Positions 34,311 through 45,046 are shown, counted from the first letter of the stretch. The stretch is DNA of 64,000 nt from Alphaproteobacteria bacterium (GCA_017308135.1 JAFKFM010000008.1:434001-498000); one strand, 5' to 3'. Numbers and translations are program-made. The notes: generated from the letters alone by a model not told the origin.

Positions 34311-35263
34311 ATCTCTCCCGCCGCGCTTTGCTCGCCGCTTCCGCCGCTTTTCTCGCCGCCCCGTCGATCTTGCGCGCACAAGCCGGGAAGGAGTTCACCG
34401 TGTTGCTTGATTGGTTCGTCAATCCGAACCATGGGCCGATCATCGCGGCGCAAGAACTCGGTTATTTCCGCGAAGCGGGCCTCGACGCCAAGATCGTGCC
34501 GCCGACCGATCCCAACGATCCGCCGCGCTTGGTCGCCGCCGGACGCGGCGACGTCGCGGTCTCGTATCAGCATTCGCTGGTTCTGCAGGCCGTGCAGGAC
34601 ATTCCGCTGATGCGCATTGGTGCTCTGATCGACACGCCGCTCTCGACGATCACGGCGCTGGCCGACGGCCCGATCCGCTCCCTCGCCGATTTCAAGGGCA
34701 AGCGGATCGGCTATTCGATCTCTGGCATCCAGACGGCATTGGTGCGCGCGATGTTGAATTCGGCGGGTGTCACAATCGACGACGTGCAAATGATCAACGT
34801 CAATTTCTCGCTGTCGCCCGCTTTGCTCGCGGGCCGGGTCGAAGGCGTCATCGGCGCACTCAGAAATTTCGAGCTGCATCAGCTCGACCTCGAAGGCAAG
34901 CCGGGCCGCGCCTTCTTTCTGGAGGAACATGGCATTCCGCTGCATGACGGCTTGATCTTCGTCGCCAACCGCGAACGCGCCAAAGCGAAAGACCCGGCCT
35001 TGCGTGGCTTCCTCGACGCGGTGGAGCGCGGCGCCCAATACTGCGTCAACAATCCCGACGACGCATGGAAGCTGTTCCTAAAGGGCCGCACGCAGCTCGA
35101 CAACGAGCTCAACCGCCGCGCCTGGAAATCGACGCTGCCGCGCTGGGCGCATTCGCCCGCCGCCCTCGACCGCGCGCGCTACAAGCGCTTCGCCGAATTC
35201 CTGGCGGCGTCGAAGCTGATCGCCAAGGAACCCGATCTCGATAGTTTCGTGATGGCGCTTTAG
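34307..35263 (+). CDS. thiY: NMT1/THI5-like periplasmic binding protein for thiamine precursor
   Basis: This is a 318-residue periplasmic receptor. The signal peptide (MNLSRRALLAASAAFLAAPSILRAQ, with an RR pair suggesting Tat or Sec export) is followed by the NMT1 core LDWFVNPNHGPIIAAQELGYFREAGLD and a second lobe with GKRIGYSISGIQTALVRAML. The ligand is inferred to be a 4-amino-5-hydroxymethylpyrimidine-type precursor from family and riboswitch. The gene ends 4 bases into the convergent exporter gene. Confidence 0.88.
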   Translation: MNLSRRALLAASAAFLAAPSILRAQAGKEFTVLLDWFVNPNHGPIIAAQELGYFREAGLDAKIVPPTDPNDPPRLVAAGRGDVAVSYQHSLVLQAVQDIPLMRIGALIDTPLSTITALADGPIRSLADFKGKRIGYSISGIQTALVRAMLNSAGVTIDDVQMINVNFSLSPALLAGRVEGVIGALRNFELHQLDLEGKPGRAFFLEEHGIPLHDGLIFVANRERAKAKDPALRGFLDAVERGAQYCVNNPDDAWKLFLKGRTQLDNELNRRAWKSTLPRWAHSPAALDRARYKRFAEFLAASKLIAKEPDLDSFVMAL

Positions 35264-37116
35264 ACTTTTTCCGCCAGCCGCGCGGCTTCGGCGCGGATCT
35301 CGGCTTCCTGCACCTCGACCTGGCGGCGCCACATCTGGGCGTAGAGCCCGCCAAGCGCCAACAGTTCGGTGTGGCGGCCGCGCTCAGCGACGCGGCCCTT
35401 GTCGAGCACGACGATCTGATCGGCATCGACGACGGTCGACAGGCGGTGCGCGATGGTCAACGTCGTCGTGCCCGCCGAAATCTGGCGCAGCGATTCCTGG
35501 ATTTCCTTTTCGGTGCGCGTATCGAGCGCCGAGGTCGCCTCGTCGAAGACCAGCAGCTTGGGCCGCTTCAGGATCGTGCGCGCGATCGACACGCGCTGGC
35601 GCTCGCCGCCCGACAGCTTCAAGCCGCGCTCGCCGACCCGCGATTCGTAACCGTCGGGCAGCGACATGACGAAATCGTGGATGCGCGCGAGCTTGGCCGC
35701 CGCGATCACTTCGTCCTGCGACGCGTCGGGCCGGCCATAGGCGATGTTGTAGCCGATCGTATCGTTGAACAGCACCGTGTCCTGCGGGACGATGCCGATC
35801 GCCGCGCGCAAACTGGCTTGCGTCACGTCGCGGATGTCCTGACCGTCGATCAGGATGCGCCCGCTATCGACGTCGTAGAAGCGGAACAGCAAGCGCGAGA
35901 TCGTCGATTTGCCCGCACCGGACGCGCCCACGATGGCGATCATGTGACCCGGCTCGACCTCGAAATCCACGCCGTGCAGGATGGAGCGGCGCGGATCGTA
36001 GCCGAACCCGACATGCTCGAAGCGCAGACGCGCCCCTTCGACCCGGAGTGCGGGCGCGCCGGGCTTGTCGACGATTTCCTCGCGCGCGTGCAGCAGGCGG
36101 AACATCGAGCTCATATCGATCAGCGCTTGGCGCACTTCGCGATAGACCATGCCGAGGAAATTGAGCGGCAGATAAAGCTGGATCAGGTAGGCGTTCACCA
36201 GCACGAAGCCGCCGACCGTCATGCGGCCCGCGGCGACTTCGGTGGCGGCGAGCAGCATCACCGCCGTCAAGCCGATCGCGATGGTGAAACCTTGGCCGAC
36301 GTTCAGCAGCGACAGCGAGGTCTTCGACAGGATCGCCGCGCGCTCGTAGGAATCCAAGGAAACGTCAAAGCGCCGCGCCTCATGCGCCTCGTTGCCGAAA
36401 TATTTGACGGTCTCGTAATTCAGCAGCGAGTCGATCGCTTTGGTCGACGCTTCGCCTTCCGCTTCCAGCATTTTGCGCCGATAGCGCAAGCGCCACGCCG
36501 TGATCGCGAAGGTGTAGGCGACGTAAAGCCCGATGGTGACGAGCGTGACGGCGGCGAAGCGCCAATCGTAGAGCCACCACAAAATGCCGCAGACCATCGC
36601 GATTTCCAGAATCGTCGGGATGATCTGGAAGATCAGGAAATGCAGAAGGTTCTCGATCCCGGCCGTCCCGCGCTCGATGGCGCGGTTGAGGCCGCCGGTC
36701 TGCCGGTCGAGATGGAAGCGCAGCGACAGGCGATGGAGATGCTGGAAGGTTTCGAGCGCCACTCGGTGCATCGCCTGATGCGCCACGCGCGCGAACACGA
36801 TTTCGCGCAACTCGGTGAAGATTTGCGACATGACCCGCGCGGCGCCATACGCCATGACGATGGCGATCGGCACGACGATTTCCGCCCCGCCCGCCCCCGA
36901 CAGCGCATCGACCGCGCGCTTATAGAAGATCGGCACCGTCACGGTGGCGAGCTTGGCGCCGACCAGCATCAATAGCGCGATCGCCACGCGAATGCGGATC
37001 TCCGGCCGGTCCTTGGGCCAGAGATAGGGCAACAGGCGGCGGATCATGCCCACGTCTTGCGCGGGATCGACACCGGGAACGTTGAGCGGATCGGAAGGCT
37101 GGGAACGACGTCGCAT
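35260..37116 (-). CDS. Atm1-like ABC exporter (fused permease-ATPase)
   Basis: This 618-residue half-transporter has six N-terminal membrane helices (residues ~40-330) and a C-terminal ATPase with Walker A GASGAGKST, signature LSGGERQRVSIART and Walker B LLVFDEATSALDTRTEKEI. The N-terminus (DVGMIRRLLPYLWPKDRPEIR) and the SLLNYETVKYFGNEAHEARRF segment are characteristic of Atm1/HMT1 exporters. These move glutathione-linked sulfur or metal species from cytosol to periplasm. It stands alone, convergent with thiY. Confidence 0.9.
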   Translation of the reverse strand: MRRRSQPSDPLNVPGVDPAQDVGMIRRLLPYLWPKDRPEIRIRVAIALLMLVGAKLATVTVPIFYKRAVDALSGAGGAEIVVPIAIVMAYGAARVMSQIFTELREIVFARVAHQAMHRVALETFQHLHRLSLRFHLDRQTGGLNRAIERGTAGIENLLHFLIFQIIPTILEIAMVCGILWWLYDWRFAAVTLVTIGLYVAYTFAITAWRLRYRRKMLEAEGEASTKAIDSLLNYETVKYFGNEAHEARRFDVSLDSYERAAILSKTSLSLLNVGQGFTIAIGLTAVMLLAATEVAAGRMTVGGFVLVNAYLIQLYLPLNFLGMVYREVRQALIDMSSMFRLLHAREEIVDKPGAPALRVEGARLRFEHVGFGYDPRRSILHGVDFEVEPGHMIAIVGASGAGKSTISRLLFRFYDVDSGRILIDGQDIRDVTQASLRAAIGIVPQDTVLFNDTIGYNIAYGRPDASQDEVIAAAKLARIHDFVMSLPDGYESRVGERGLKLSGGERQRVSIARTILKRPKLLVFDEATSALDTRTEKEIQESLRQISAGTTTLTIAHRLSTVVDADQIVVLDKGRVAERGRHTELLALGGLYAQMWRRQVEVQEAEIRAEAARLAEKV

Positions 37117-37176
37117 CGGCCCTATGTAGGGCGCCCGAGACCGCTTCGCCAGGGCGTTGCTGTTTCCGGCGGTGAC

Positions 37177-39342
37177 TTATTGCGCCGCGTCGGGCCGGCC
37201 GGTCGCCGCCGGGGCCAGCGCCAGCGTCATCGCGCGCAGCAAGGCGGTCTTGCGGAAGGGCTTGGAGATATAGTCGGTCATCCCCGCTTCCAGCGCCTTT
37301 TCGCGGTCGCTTTCGAACGCGTTGGCGGTGACCGCGACGATCGGCACCCGCCCGGCGATTCCCGGCATCGCGCGGATCGCTTGCGTCGCCCCATACCCGT
37401 CCATCTCGGGCATGTTGACGTCCATCAAGATCAGATCGAACGCCTTGCCGCGCTGCGCTTCGATCGCCTCGAGGCCGTTCTCGGCGGTGCCGATCTCCAC
37501 GCCCAGCGGTTCCAGCATCGCTTCGACGATCATGCGGTTGGTTTGATTGTCTTCGGCGACCAATACGCGCACCGGCCGGCCGAACCCGCCGGCAACGGAA
37601 GCGAATTCGCGCGCCCAATCGACGTCCTTGCGCGCCGTATCGGCCCGCTCCTCGGCCGCCAATCGCAAGGGCACGGCGAAGGAGAACACGCTGCCCTGGC
37701 CGGGTTTGGAATCCGCGCGCACATCGCCGCCCATGCGCGCGACGAGGCGCTTGCTGATCGCCAAGCCCAGCCCCGTGCCGCCGAAGCGGCGCGCGATCGA
37801 CCCGTCGAGCTGCTCGAATTCGCGGAACAGCAGCGGCAAGCGATCCGACGCGATGCCGATCCCGGTATCGATCACGCGCACGATCAAGCGGCTGCGGCCG
37901 TCGGCCTCCGGCCGCGCGGACATTTCCACGTCCACGCGCCCGCGTTCGGTGAATTTGACCGCGTTCGACAGCAGGTTCAGCAGCACTTGGCGCAAACGGC
38001 CCGCGTCGCCGACCAGCCGCGACGGCACATCGTCGGCCGAGCTCCATTCCAGGATCAAACCTTTCGCCCGCGCGCGCGGCTGGACGATATCGACCGTCGC
38101 GCGCACCAGCGCGCGCGGATCGAAGGGCAGATCCTCGAATTCCAGACGCCCGGCTTCGAGTTTCGAGAAATCGAGCACGTCGTTGATGATCTGCAACAAC
38201 GCTTCCGATGCGTCGCGGATCGCGTCGACATAGCGGCGCTGCGTGGGATCGAGCGTCGTGTCGTTGAGCAAGCCCGCCATGCCCATGACGCCATTGATCG
38301 GCGTGCGCACCTCGTGGCTCATCGTCGCCAGGAAGTTCGACTTGGCTTCGTTCGCGGCTTCGGCGGCTTCCTTCGCGTTGCGCAAGGCTTGCGTGATGCG
38401 ATGCTCCGACGTCACATCCTGCAGAATGTGAATCTGCCCGCCTTGGTGCGAAGGAATGCCGATCACGCGGATCGTGCGCCCGTCGCCCAGCGTACGCTCG
38501 TAGCGCGCGCCGTTATTGAGGCGCGCCAGCGCCGTCATCGACCAGGATTCGCGCGCATTGGCGGGTATATCGTAGATCGACGAACCCGCATGCAGCTGCA
38601 TCAGATCGAAGCCCAGCATGCCGGGTTCGAGCTTGCCGTCGACATACGGGAACATTTCGGCGTAACGCTTGTTCCACAAGATCACGCGGCCCGTGGCGTC
38701 GAGCATCAGGAACCCGTCGCGCAAGGATTCGATGCCGTCGCGCAAGGTGCGTTCGCTATCCTCGGCCGAAATGCGCGCCAGCGCCAAGGCTTGGCGCGCT
38801 TCCATTTCCGCCGTCAGGTCGCGGCCCGATCCGCGATAGCCCGCGAAATTACCGTCGAAATCGTAGAAGGGCTTGCCCGAGACCGAGAAGAATTGCCGCC
38901 GCCCCAGCCTGTCCACACGCTCGAACGTGAAGTCGCGGAAGGGGTCGCGCCGCTCGAGCAACGCCAGATGCGCCTTCATCTGCGCATCGCTCACGCCCAT
39001 CAAGGGCGTTTCCTCGATCCGCATGCCGTATTGCTTGGCCAGGCCCAAGCCCCACGGGTCTTGCCCGCCGGTCGAGAACCAGGTGAAGCGCAGATGCTTA
39101 TCCTGTTCCCAGAACCAATCGGCGGTGGTTTCGGCGAAATCGCGGAAGCGCTGCTCGCGCTCCTCCAGCCGCGACTGGATGCGCGACAGCTCCTCCAGCC
39201 GGCGATGGAGCTGCATGGCGAGGGCCAGAATCGACAGCCCCGCGACCAGCGCCAAGCCCACCAGCAGCGCGTCCGAGCGCGTGATTTCGTCCACCGCCCG
39301 GACGAAAAACGCGCCGATATCGAAGGTGCGCAATCCGTCCAC
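37177..39342 (-). CDS. Hybrid sensor histidine kinase with PAS domains and receiver
   Basis: This 721-residue protein has one N-terminal membrane helix (~residues 24-44), a short coiled coil, two PAS regions (from FRDFAETTADWFWEQDKHLRF and from SLRDGFLMLDATGRVILWNKRY) and a HisKA H box (ATMSHEVRTPINGVMGMAG). An HATPase domain with N, G1 (DTGIGI) and G2 (GTGLGLAISK) boxes follows, then a C-terminal receiver with DLILMDVNMPEMDG. The phosphorelay partner is not nearby. The start is GTG 39342. Confidence 0.9.
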   Translation of the reverse strand: MDGLRTFDIGAFFVRAVDEITRSDALLVGLALVAGLSILALAMQLHRRLEELSRIQSRLEEREQRFRDFAETTADWFWEQDKHLRFTWFSTGGQDPWGLGLAKQYGMRIEETPLMGVSDAQMKAHLALLERRDPFRDFTFERVDRLGRRQFFSVSGKPFYDFDGNFAGYRGSGRDLTAEMEARQALALARISAEDSERTLRDGIESLRDGFLMLDATGRVILWNKRYAEMFPYVDGKLEPGMLGFDLMQLHAGSSIYDIPANARESWSMTALARLNNGARYERTLGDGRTIRVIGIPSHQGGQIHILQDVTSEHRITQALRNAKEAAEAANEAKSNFLATMSHEVRTPINGVMGMAGLLNDTTLDPTQRRYVDAIRDASEALLQIINDVLDFSKLEAGRLEFEDLPFDPRALVRATVDIVQPRARAKGLILEWSSADDVPSRLVGDAGRLRQVLLNLLSNAVKFTERGRVDVEMSARPEADGRSRLIVRVIDTGIGIASDRLPLLFREFEQLDGSIARRFGGTGLGLAISKRLVARMGGDVRADSKPGQGSVFSFAVPLRLAAEERADTARKDVDWAREFASVAGGFGRPVRVLVAEDNQTNRMIVEAMLEPLGVEIGTAENGLEAIEAQRGKAFDLILMDVNMPEMDGYGATQAIRAMPGIAGRVPIVAVTANAFESDREKALEAGMTDYISKPFRKTALLRAMTLALAPAATGRPDAAQ

Positions 39343-39523
39343 GCCGCTTAAGCGATCCCCGCGCGATTAAGGTTTACGGACCCTACAATCCCCGCCCCCG
39401 CCCGGCAAGCGACGGCAAGTCAATACCTTGCAAATCCACCTTCGGCTCCGCTAAATTCCCCGCATCAGAGCCGGGCCATTCAGCGAAGTCCGGCGCAATC
39501 AATCTTTCAGGAGAGGCCCCTTC

Positions 39524-40492
39524 ATGTTGCTCCGTCGCGATTTCCTCAAAACCTCCGTCGCCGCCGGCGCGCTCGCCGGCCTGTCGGCCCCCGCTTTCGC
39601 CCAGACGATGGATCGTCTGCGCATGTATATCCCCGCGGCCCCGGGCGGCGGCTGGGACCAAACGGGCCGCACGATGGAACAGGCGATGCGCGCCGCCGGT
39701 ATCGTCAACAATTTCCAATTCGAGAACGTGCCGGGTGCCGGCGGCGCCGTCGGCCTGCCCCGCTTCCTGGGTATGCGTGGCCAAAGCGACATTTTGATGG
39801 TCGCAGGGCTCGTGATGATCGGCTCGCTGATCGCGAATAAAAGCCCGGTGAAGATCACCGACGCCACGCCGATCGCGCGCCTGACCGGCGAATATCAAGT
39901 CGTCGTGGTGCCGCCGAATTCGCCGCACCAAGATATGCGCAGCCTCGCGGCGGCCGTGAAGGCCAATCCGGGTGCCGTGTCGTGGGCCGGCGGTTCGGCC
40001 GGCGGCACCGATCACATCCTGGTCGGCATGATCGGCCAGACTTTGGGCGTTGAGCCCAAGGCGATGAGCTATGTCGCGTTCTCGGGCGGCGGGCCTGCCC
40101 AAGCCGCGTTGCTCGGCGGCCAGACCACGGCCGGCGTTTCGGGCTGGGGCGAATTCGCCGAACAGGTCAAGGCCGGGCGCCTACGCGCGATCGGCTATTC
40201 CTCGCCCACGCGCGATCCCGGCATCAACGTGCCCACGCTGAAGGAACAGGGCATCGACGTCGAACTCGCCAATTGGCGCGGCGTGTTCGCCGCCCCCGGC
40301 ATCAACGCCACCCAGCGCGCGGCGCTGACGGCGGTGGTCGAGCGTATGGCGAATTCGGCACAGTGGAAGGACGAGTGCACGAAGCGCGACTGGGTCCAAA
40401 TCCTCATGTCGGGCGACGAATTCGGCCGTTACGTGTCGGCCGAAGTCACGCGCATCGAAGGCGTGCTCAAAAATCTGGGTCTCGCCACCTGA
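39524..40492 (+). CDS. tctC: Tripartite tricarboxylate transporter receptor (TctC/Bug family)
   Basis: This is a 322-residue periplasmic binding protein. The N-terminus has a twin-arginine motif (RRDFLKTSVAAGALAGLSAPAFA), so Tat export is likely. The Bug-family core includes YIPAAPGGGWDQTGRTMEQAM and ENVPGAGGAVGLPRFLG, which bind the carboxylate through a water/backbone network. The ligand is an organic acid of unknown identity. It has a strong ribosome-binding site (AGGAGAGG) and is followed by a terminator before tctB. Confidence 0.92.
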   Translation: MLLRRDFLKTSVAAGALAGLSAPAFAQTMDRLRMYIPAAPGGGWDQTGRTMEQAMRAAGIVNNFQFENVPGAGGAVGLPRFLGMRGQSDILMVAGLVMIGSLIANKSPVKITDATPIARLTGEYQVVVVPPNSPHQDMRSLAAAVKANPGAVSWAGGSAGGTDHILVGMIGQTLGVEPKAMSYVAFSGGGPAQAALLGGQTTAGVSGWGEFAEQVKAGRLRAIGYSSPTRDPGINVPTLKEQGIDVELANWRGVFAAPGINATQRAALTAVVERMANSAQWKDECTKRDWVQILMSGDEFGRYVSAEVTRIEGVLKNLGLAT

Positions 40493-40504
40493 TTCGATTG
40501 CGAA

Positions 40505-40550
40505 ACCGGCGGTACCGCTTTTTCCAAGGGCGGTACCGCCGGTTTTTTCT
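40505..40550 (+). terminator. Terminator/attenuator between tctC and tctB
   Basis: A 14-bp perfect stem (40505-40518 with 40530-40543) is followed by six T bases, 13 bases after the tctC stop. Some read-through is needed for tctB and tctA, which have no obvious promoter of their own. Confidence 0.88.
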
Positions 40551-40565
40551 TTGCGCCGGGGAATC

Positions 40566-41042
40566 ATGAATTTCAAACTCACCGCCGACTCTTGGGTCGG
40601 CATCGCGGTTCTGGTCTTCGCCGGCATCGTCTATTACGAAGCCGCACAGATTCCCGCCTCGCCGCTTTACGCGCGCGTCGGCCCCGCCGTGTTCCCCTTC
40701 TTCATTTCCGGCGCCATGGCGCTGCTGGGCGTCGCGTTGCTCGTCCAGGGCTTGCGCGGCGGCTGGTCGCACGAAGACCCCGAATTGACGCTGAAGCCCG
40801 ATTGGCGCGCGGTGTTCTGGGTGGCGTTGGGCCTTGGCATCAATCTCGCCGCGATCGCCGATCTCGGCTTCACGCTCGCCTCGGCGCTGATGTTCGCCTG
40901 CGTCTCGCGCTGCTTCGGCTCCAAGCGCCCGATCGCCGATTTCGGCGTCGGCCTCGCGTTGGCGGCGTTCGCGTATTTCGGCTTCTCGATCGGCCTCGGC
41001 ATCAATATCGGCGAAGGCATCCTGGAAAAACTGGTGTTCTGA
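40566..41042 (+). CDS. tctB: Tripartite tricarboxylate transporter small membrane subunit (TctB)
   Basis: This is a 158-residue protein with four predicted membrane helices, e.g. [17 protein letters not shown] and [19 protein letters not shown]. Its short size, position between TctC and TctA, and the [11 protein letters not shown] motif identify it. It partners TctA in the inner membrane. ATG 40566 is used; its stop overlaps the tctA ATG (TGATG). Confidence 0.88.
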   Translation: MNFKLTADSWVGIAVLVFAGIVYYEAAQIPASPLYARVGPAVFPFFISGAMALLGVALLVQGLRGGWSHEDPELTLKPDWRAVFWVALGLGINLAAIADLGFTLASALMFACVSRCFGSKRPIADFGVGLALAAFAYFGFSIGLGINIGEGILEKLVF

Positions 41043-42529
41043 TGGAAACGCTCGCCGATCTCGCCACCGGTTTTTCCGTCGCATTGACGCCGACCAATCT
41101 TCTGTTCGCGCTGGTCGGCACGCTGCTGGGCACGGCGATCGGCGTGCTGCCGGGCCTGGGGCCCGCGCTCACGATCGCGCTGCTGCTGCCGATCACCTAC
41201 AAGGTCGACGCGACGGGCGCCTTCATCCTGTTCGCGGGCATCTATTACGGCGCGATGTATGGCGGCTCGACGACGTCGATCCTTTTGAACACGCCGGGCG
41301 AGAGCGCCACGATCGTCACCGCCCTCGAAGGCAACAAGATGGCCAAGCGCGGCCGTGCGGGGGCGGCGCTGGCCACCTCCGCCATCGGATCCTTCGTCGC
41401 GGGCACGATCGGCACAATCGGCATCACCTTCGTGGCGCCCATCGTCGTCGAACTGGCGCTCAAATTCGGCCCCGCCGATTATTTCAGCCTGATGATCCTC
41501 GCCTTCGTCACCGTGTCGGCGGTGCTGGGCAATTCGGCGATCCGCGGGCTCGCCAGCCTCGCCTTCGGCATTTGGCTGGGCCTTATCGGCATCGACATGC
41601 AAACGGGCCAGGCGCGCTTCACCTTCGGCCTGATCGAATTGCTCGACGGGATCAACGTGATCGTCGTCGCGGTCGGCCTGTTCGCCGTGGGCGAAACCTT
41701 GTGGCTCGCCTCGCGCCACGCCCATGGCAAGGACGAGTTGCTGCCGATGTCCGGTTCGCTGTGGATGACGCGCGAGGAATGGCAGCGCAGCTGGAAGCCT
41801 TGGCTGCGTGGCACGGGGCTCGGCTTCTCGATCGGCGCGCTGCCCGCGGGCGGCGCCGAAATTCCGACGTTCTTGTCCTATTACATCGAGAAGAAACTCT
41901 CGACGAAGCCCGAGGAATTCGGCCACGGCGCGATCGAGGGCGTGGCCGGCCCCGAAGCCGCCAACAACGCGTCGGCCGCCGGCGTGCTCGTGCCGATGCT
42001 CACGCTCGGCCTGCCGACCTCGGCCACCGCCGCGATCATGCTGTCGGCGTTCCAAAGCTACGGCATCAATCCGGGCCCGTTGCTGTTCGAAACCCAGGCG
42101 ACATTGGTGTGGGGCCTGATCGCCTCGCTCTACATCGCCAATGTCATGCTGCTGGTGATGAACCTGCCGATGGTCGCGGTGTGGGTGAAGATCCTCGCGA
42201 TCCCCAAGCCCTGGCTCTATGCCGGCATCATGGTGTTCGCGACGATCGGCACCTATGGCATCAGCCAGAGCGTGATCGACCTTGCCCTGCTCTATGCGGT
42301 CGGGATCGCCGGCTATTTCATGCGCCGCTTCGACTTCCCCACCGCCCCGGTCATCATCGGCATGATCCTGGGCCCGCTGGCCGAACAGGAGCTGCGCCGC
42401 GCGCTGACGATCAGCCAGGGCGACATGACCGTGTTCCTGACGCGCCCGCTCTCGGCCTCGCTGCTGGCGCTGGCCGCCATCGCCCTGTTCGGGCCGGTAT
42501 TGTGGAAGCTCGCCAACCGGCGCAGTTAA
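41042..42529 (+). CDS. tctA: Tripartite tricarboxylate transporter large membrane subunit (TctA)
   Basis: This 495-residue, about 12-helix channel subunit has the TctA signatures [42 protein letters not shown] and the second half-repeat [32 protein letters not shown]. It drives uptake with an ion gradient. Its TAA stop and that of the convergent DUF1850 gene are the two strands of one TTAA (42526-42529). Confidence 0.93.
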   Translation: METLADLATGFSVALTPTNLLFALVGTLLGTAIGVLPGLGPALTIALLLPITYKVDATGAFILFAGIYYGAMYGGSTTSILLNTPGESATIVTALEGNKMAKRGRAGAALATSAIGSFVAGTIGTIGITFVAPIVVELALKFGPADYFSLMILAFVTVSAVLGNSAIRGLASLAFGIWLGLIGIDMQTGQARFTFGLIELLDGINVIVVAVGLFAVGETLWLASRHAHGKDELLPMSGSLWMTREEWQRSWKPWLRGTGLGFSIGALPAGGAEIPTFLSYYIEKKLSTKPEEFGHGAIEGVAGPEAANNASAAGVLVPMLTLGLPTSATAAIMLSAFQSYGINPGPLLFETQATLVWGLIASLYIANVMLLVMNLPMVAVWVKILAIPKPWLYAGIMVFATIGTYGISQSVIDLALLYAVGIAGYFMRRFDFPTAPVIIGMILGPLAEQELRRALTISQGDMTVFLTRPLSASLLALAAIALFGPVLWKLANRRS

Positions 42530-42918
42530 CGCGCCGGACAGGCGAATAGATCGGTGCCGTCGGGCCCGGGCGGCAACAGCGCCTCCATCGGGCGGCATTG
42601 GCCGTCCCAACAGATCGTGTAGTCGCGGGTCAGCCCCGAACGGCGCAGCGTCACATGCGTGAGCGGCGCGACGCGGGGGCTGTAGTGATACCAGCCGTCG
42701 CGCAACACGGCGTCGGACGGCGGCTCCATCCCCGCCCCGCTGCCCTGAATGCGCGCGCCGACGGGCAGGATCTTGCCGTCGTCCGTGACGCGCCAATCCT
42801 CCTCCCACCGGATCTTTTCGATCGAGTGGGTCCAGGCGAGCGTGAATTCCTGCGCCGGCACCGTCGCCCCGATCAGCGACGGCCAGACGCCAAGGCAGAG
42901 AACCGCGAGCCCGTTCAC
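42526..42918 (-). CDS. DUF1850 protein, accessory to TAXI-TRAP transporter
   Basis: This 130-residue protein has an N-terminal hydrophobic segment (probable signal or anchor). The DUF1850 core follows: [39 protein letters not shown] and [16 protein letters not shown] with two cysteines. DUF1850 genes commonly sit beside fused TRAP permeases with TAXI receptors; the molecular role is unknown. GTG 42918 overlaps the stop of the permease gene (GTGA). Confidence 0.83.
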   Translation of the reverse strand: MNGLAVLCLGVWPSLIGATVPAQEFTLAWTHSIEKIRWEEDWRVTDDGKILPVGARIQGSGAGMEPPSDAVLRDGWYHYSPRVAPLTHVTLRRSGLTRDYTICWDGQCRPMEALLPPGPDGTDLFACPAR

Positions 42919-45011
42919 GCCCGCGCGGGCGCTTGGCGCGTGCGCCACCAATGCCAGGCGATGAACACGGCCGACAGGGCGAAGCCGAGTTCGTCGGTGA
43001 TGGGAACGGCCGCGATCAGCAAGGCCGCCGCGATCGTCGCGATGGCGCGGTCGATCCAGCCCATCGGTCCGATCAAATAGCCGCTGGCCGCGCCCCCCCA
43101 CAGGCCGATCGCCAGCAGCGCCTTGAAGGTGATGTAGACCACCGCCAACGGGCTGTCGGTTTGCAGCAGCAACGCCGGATCGTAGACGAACATGAACGGG
43201 ATCACGAACCCGGCCAGCGCCACGCGCACGGCGATCACGCCGATTTTCATCGCCGATTCCTTCGCGATCGACGACGCCGCGAAGGCCGCCAGTGCGACCG
43301 GCGGCGTGAGGTCCGCCATGATGCCGAAATAGAAGACGAACATGTGCGACTGGAGAAGTTCCACGCCCATGCCGAGCAACGCCGGCGCCACCATCGACGC
43401 GGTGATGATGTAGTTGGGGATCGTGGGGATGCCCATGCCGAGCACGAGGCACACGACCATGGTCAGGATCAGCGCCAGAATCTTGCTGTCCCCCGCCACG
43501 CCCACGACGATGCGCGCGAAAGTGCCGCCCAGCCCCGTCATGGTCAGCGTGCCGATGATGATGCCGACCAGTGCGCACGCGATCGCCACCGCGATGGCGT
43601 TGCGGGCACCTTCGGCCAAGCTGTCGAGCATGATGTCGTAGGTCTCGCGCGCGCCCTTGAAGAACGCGGTGACGAGCAACAGCGCCGCCACGATCCCGAC
43701 CAACAGGTTGAGATTCTCGGTCTTGAGATAAAGCCCGCCGAGAATGCCGAGCACGATCCACAGGAAGAACCGGAACGGCATCGCGCCGAGCTTGGCGGCG
43801 ATGCGCCCACCCAGGATCAGCACCACGGTGAAGCCGAGGCCGACCGTGCCCGCGTAAAGCGGCGTGAAGCCCGCGAACAGCAGATAGACCAGGATCACCA
43901 GCGGCAGCAGCAAATACCAGCTTTTCTTGATCGCCTGCCACGCCGATGGGCATTGATCCTTCGGCAGGCCGGAGAGATTCAACCGCTTGGCTTCCAGATG
44001 CACCATCCAGAAGGCCGACGCAAAATAAAGAATGGCGGGGATCGTCGCGGCGAGTGCGATTTCGGCGTAAGGCCGGTCGAGATTCTCGGCCATGATGAAG
44101 GCGACCGCACCCATCACCGGCGGCATGATCTGGCCGCCCATGCTGGCGGTCGCTTCGACGGCGCCCGCGAATGCCGGGCGATAGCCGAAGCGCTTCATCA
44201 GTGGAATGGTGAACTGGCCGGTCGACACGACGTTGGCGACACCCGACCCATTGATCGTGCCCATCAGCGCCGATGAGACGACCGAGACCTTCGCCGGACC
44301 GCCGGTGTAATGCCCGACCGTGCCCATCGCGATATCGTTGAACAGCTGAATCATCCCCGCCTTCTCGAGGAAGGTGCCGAACAGGATGAACAGGAAGATG
44401 AAGGTCGCTGAGACTTGGATCGGAATGCCGTAGATGCCTTCCACGCCGCGATAGAGCTGGTGGAGGATCAGATCGAAATCGTAGCCGCGATGGCCGTAAG
44501 GGAACGGCAGAATGTCGCCGAAGAAAAGATAGACCAGGAACAGCGCGCAGATCAGCGGCAGCGCCACGCCCATCACGCGGCGCGCGGCTTCGAAGACCAT
44601 AACGATGATGATCGACCCCACCACCATGTCCATCGGCGTGGGGTCGGGATAGGTCATCAGCTCGATATGGAAGACCCAGTGATAGAAGCCGAGCGCGAAC
44701 GCCGCGATCGCGAGGATCCAATCGTAGAACGGCACGCGTTCGCGCGTTTCGCCGGGCAGCAGCCGCGAACGGAACAGCAGGAACACCAAAAACAGCACGA
44801 ACCCGACATGCACCGATCGCACGATGATGCTGGAAATCGGGTTGAAGGCGGCCGTGTAGATCTGGAACAGCGAAAAGATCACGCCCATCCAAAACACGAC
44901 CTTGCCCGCGAAGCCGTGCAACGTGGGTACGTGTCCCGCCGCTTCCTCCGCCTGTCGCAAGGCTTCTTGGGAGATTTCCTCGTCGCCTTTCGGCAGTGCG
45001 GCGTTCGTCAT
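42915..45011 (-). CDS. TRAP transporter fused permease (4TM/12TM, TAXI type)
   Basis: This 698-residue inner-membrane protein fuses DctQ-like and DctM-like parts. An N-terminal four-helix section (GKVVFWMGVIFSLFQIY onward) precedes a large section with STGQFTIPLMKRFGYRPAFAGAVEATASMGGQIMPPVMGAVAFIMAE and GLGGTFARIVVGVAGDSKILALILTM. Such fusions work with TAXI binding proteins. It is the second gene of the minus-strand operon TAXI receptor - permease - DUF1850. Confidence 0.92.
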   Translation of the reverse strand: MTNAALPKGDEEISQEALRQAEEAAGHVPTLHGFAGKVVFWMGVIFSLFQIYTAAFNPISSIIVRSVHVGFVLFLVFLLFRSRLLPGETRERVPFYDWILAIAAFALGFYHWVFHIELMTYPDPTPMDMVVGSIIIVMVFEAARRVMGVALPLICALFLVYLFFGDILPFPYGHRGYDFDLILHQLYRGVEGIYGIPIQVSATFIFLFILFGTFLEKAGMIQLFNDIAMGTVGHYTGGPAKVSVVSSALMGTINGSGVANVVSTGQFTIPLMKRFGYRPAFAGAVEATASMGGQIMPPVMGAVAFIMAENLDRPYAEIALAATIPAILYFASAFWMVHLEAKRLNLSGLPKDQCPSAWQAIKKSWYLLLPLVILVYLLFAGFTPLYAGTVGLGFTVVLILGGRIAAKLGAMPFRFFLWIVLGILGGLYLKTENLNLLVGIVAALLLVTAFFKGARETYDIMLDSLAEGARNAIAVAIACALVGIIIGTLTMTGLGGTFARIVVGVAGDSKILALILTMVVCLVLGMGIPTIPNYIITASMVAPALLGMGVELLQSHMFVFYFGIMADLTPPVALAAFAASSIAKESAMKIGVIAVRVALAGFVIPFMFVYDPALLLQTDSPLAVVYITFKALLAIGLWGGAASGYLIGPMGWIDRAIATIAAALLIAAVPITDELGFALSAVFIAWHWWRTRQAPARA

Positions 45012-45046
45012 GTGCGGGACCGGAGAAAAAAGGGACTGAAATAGAA

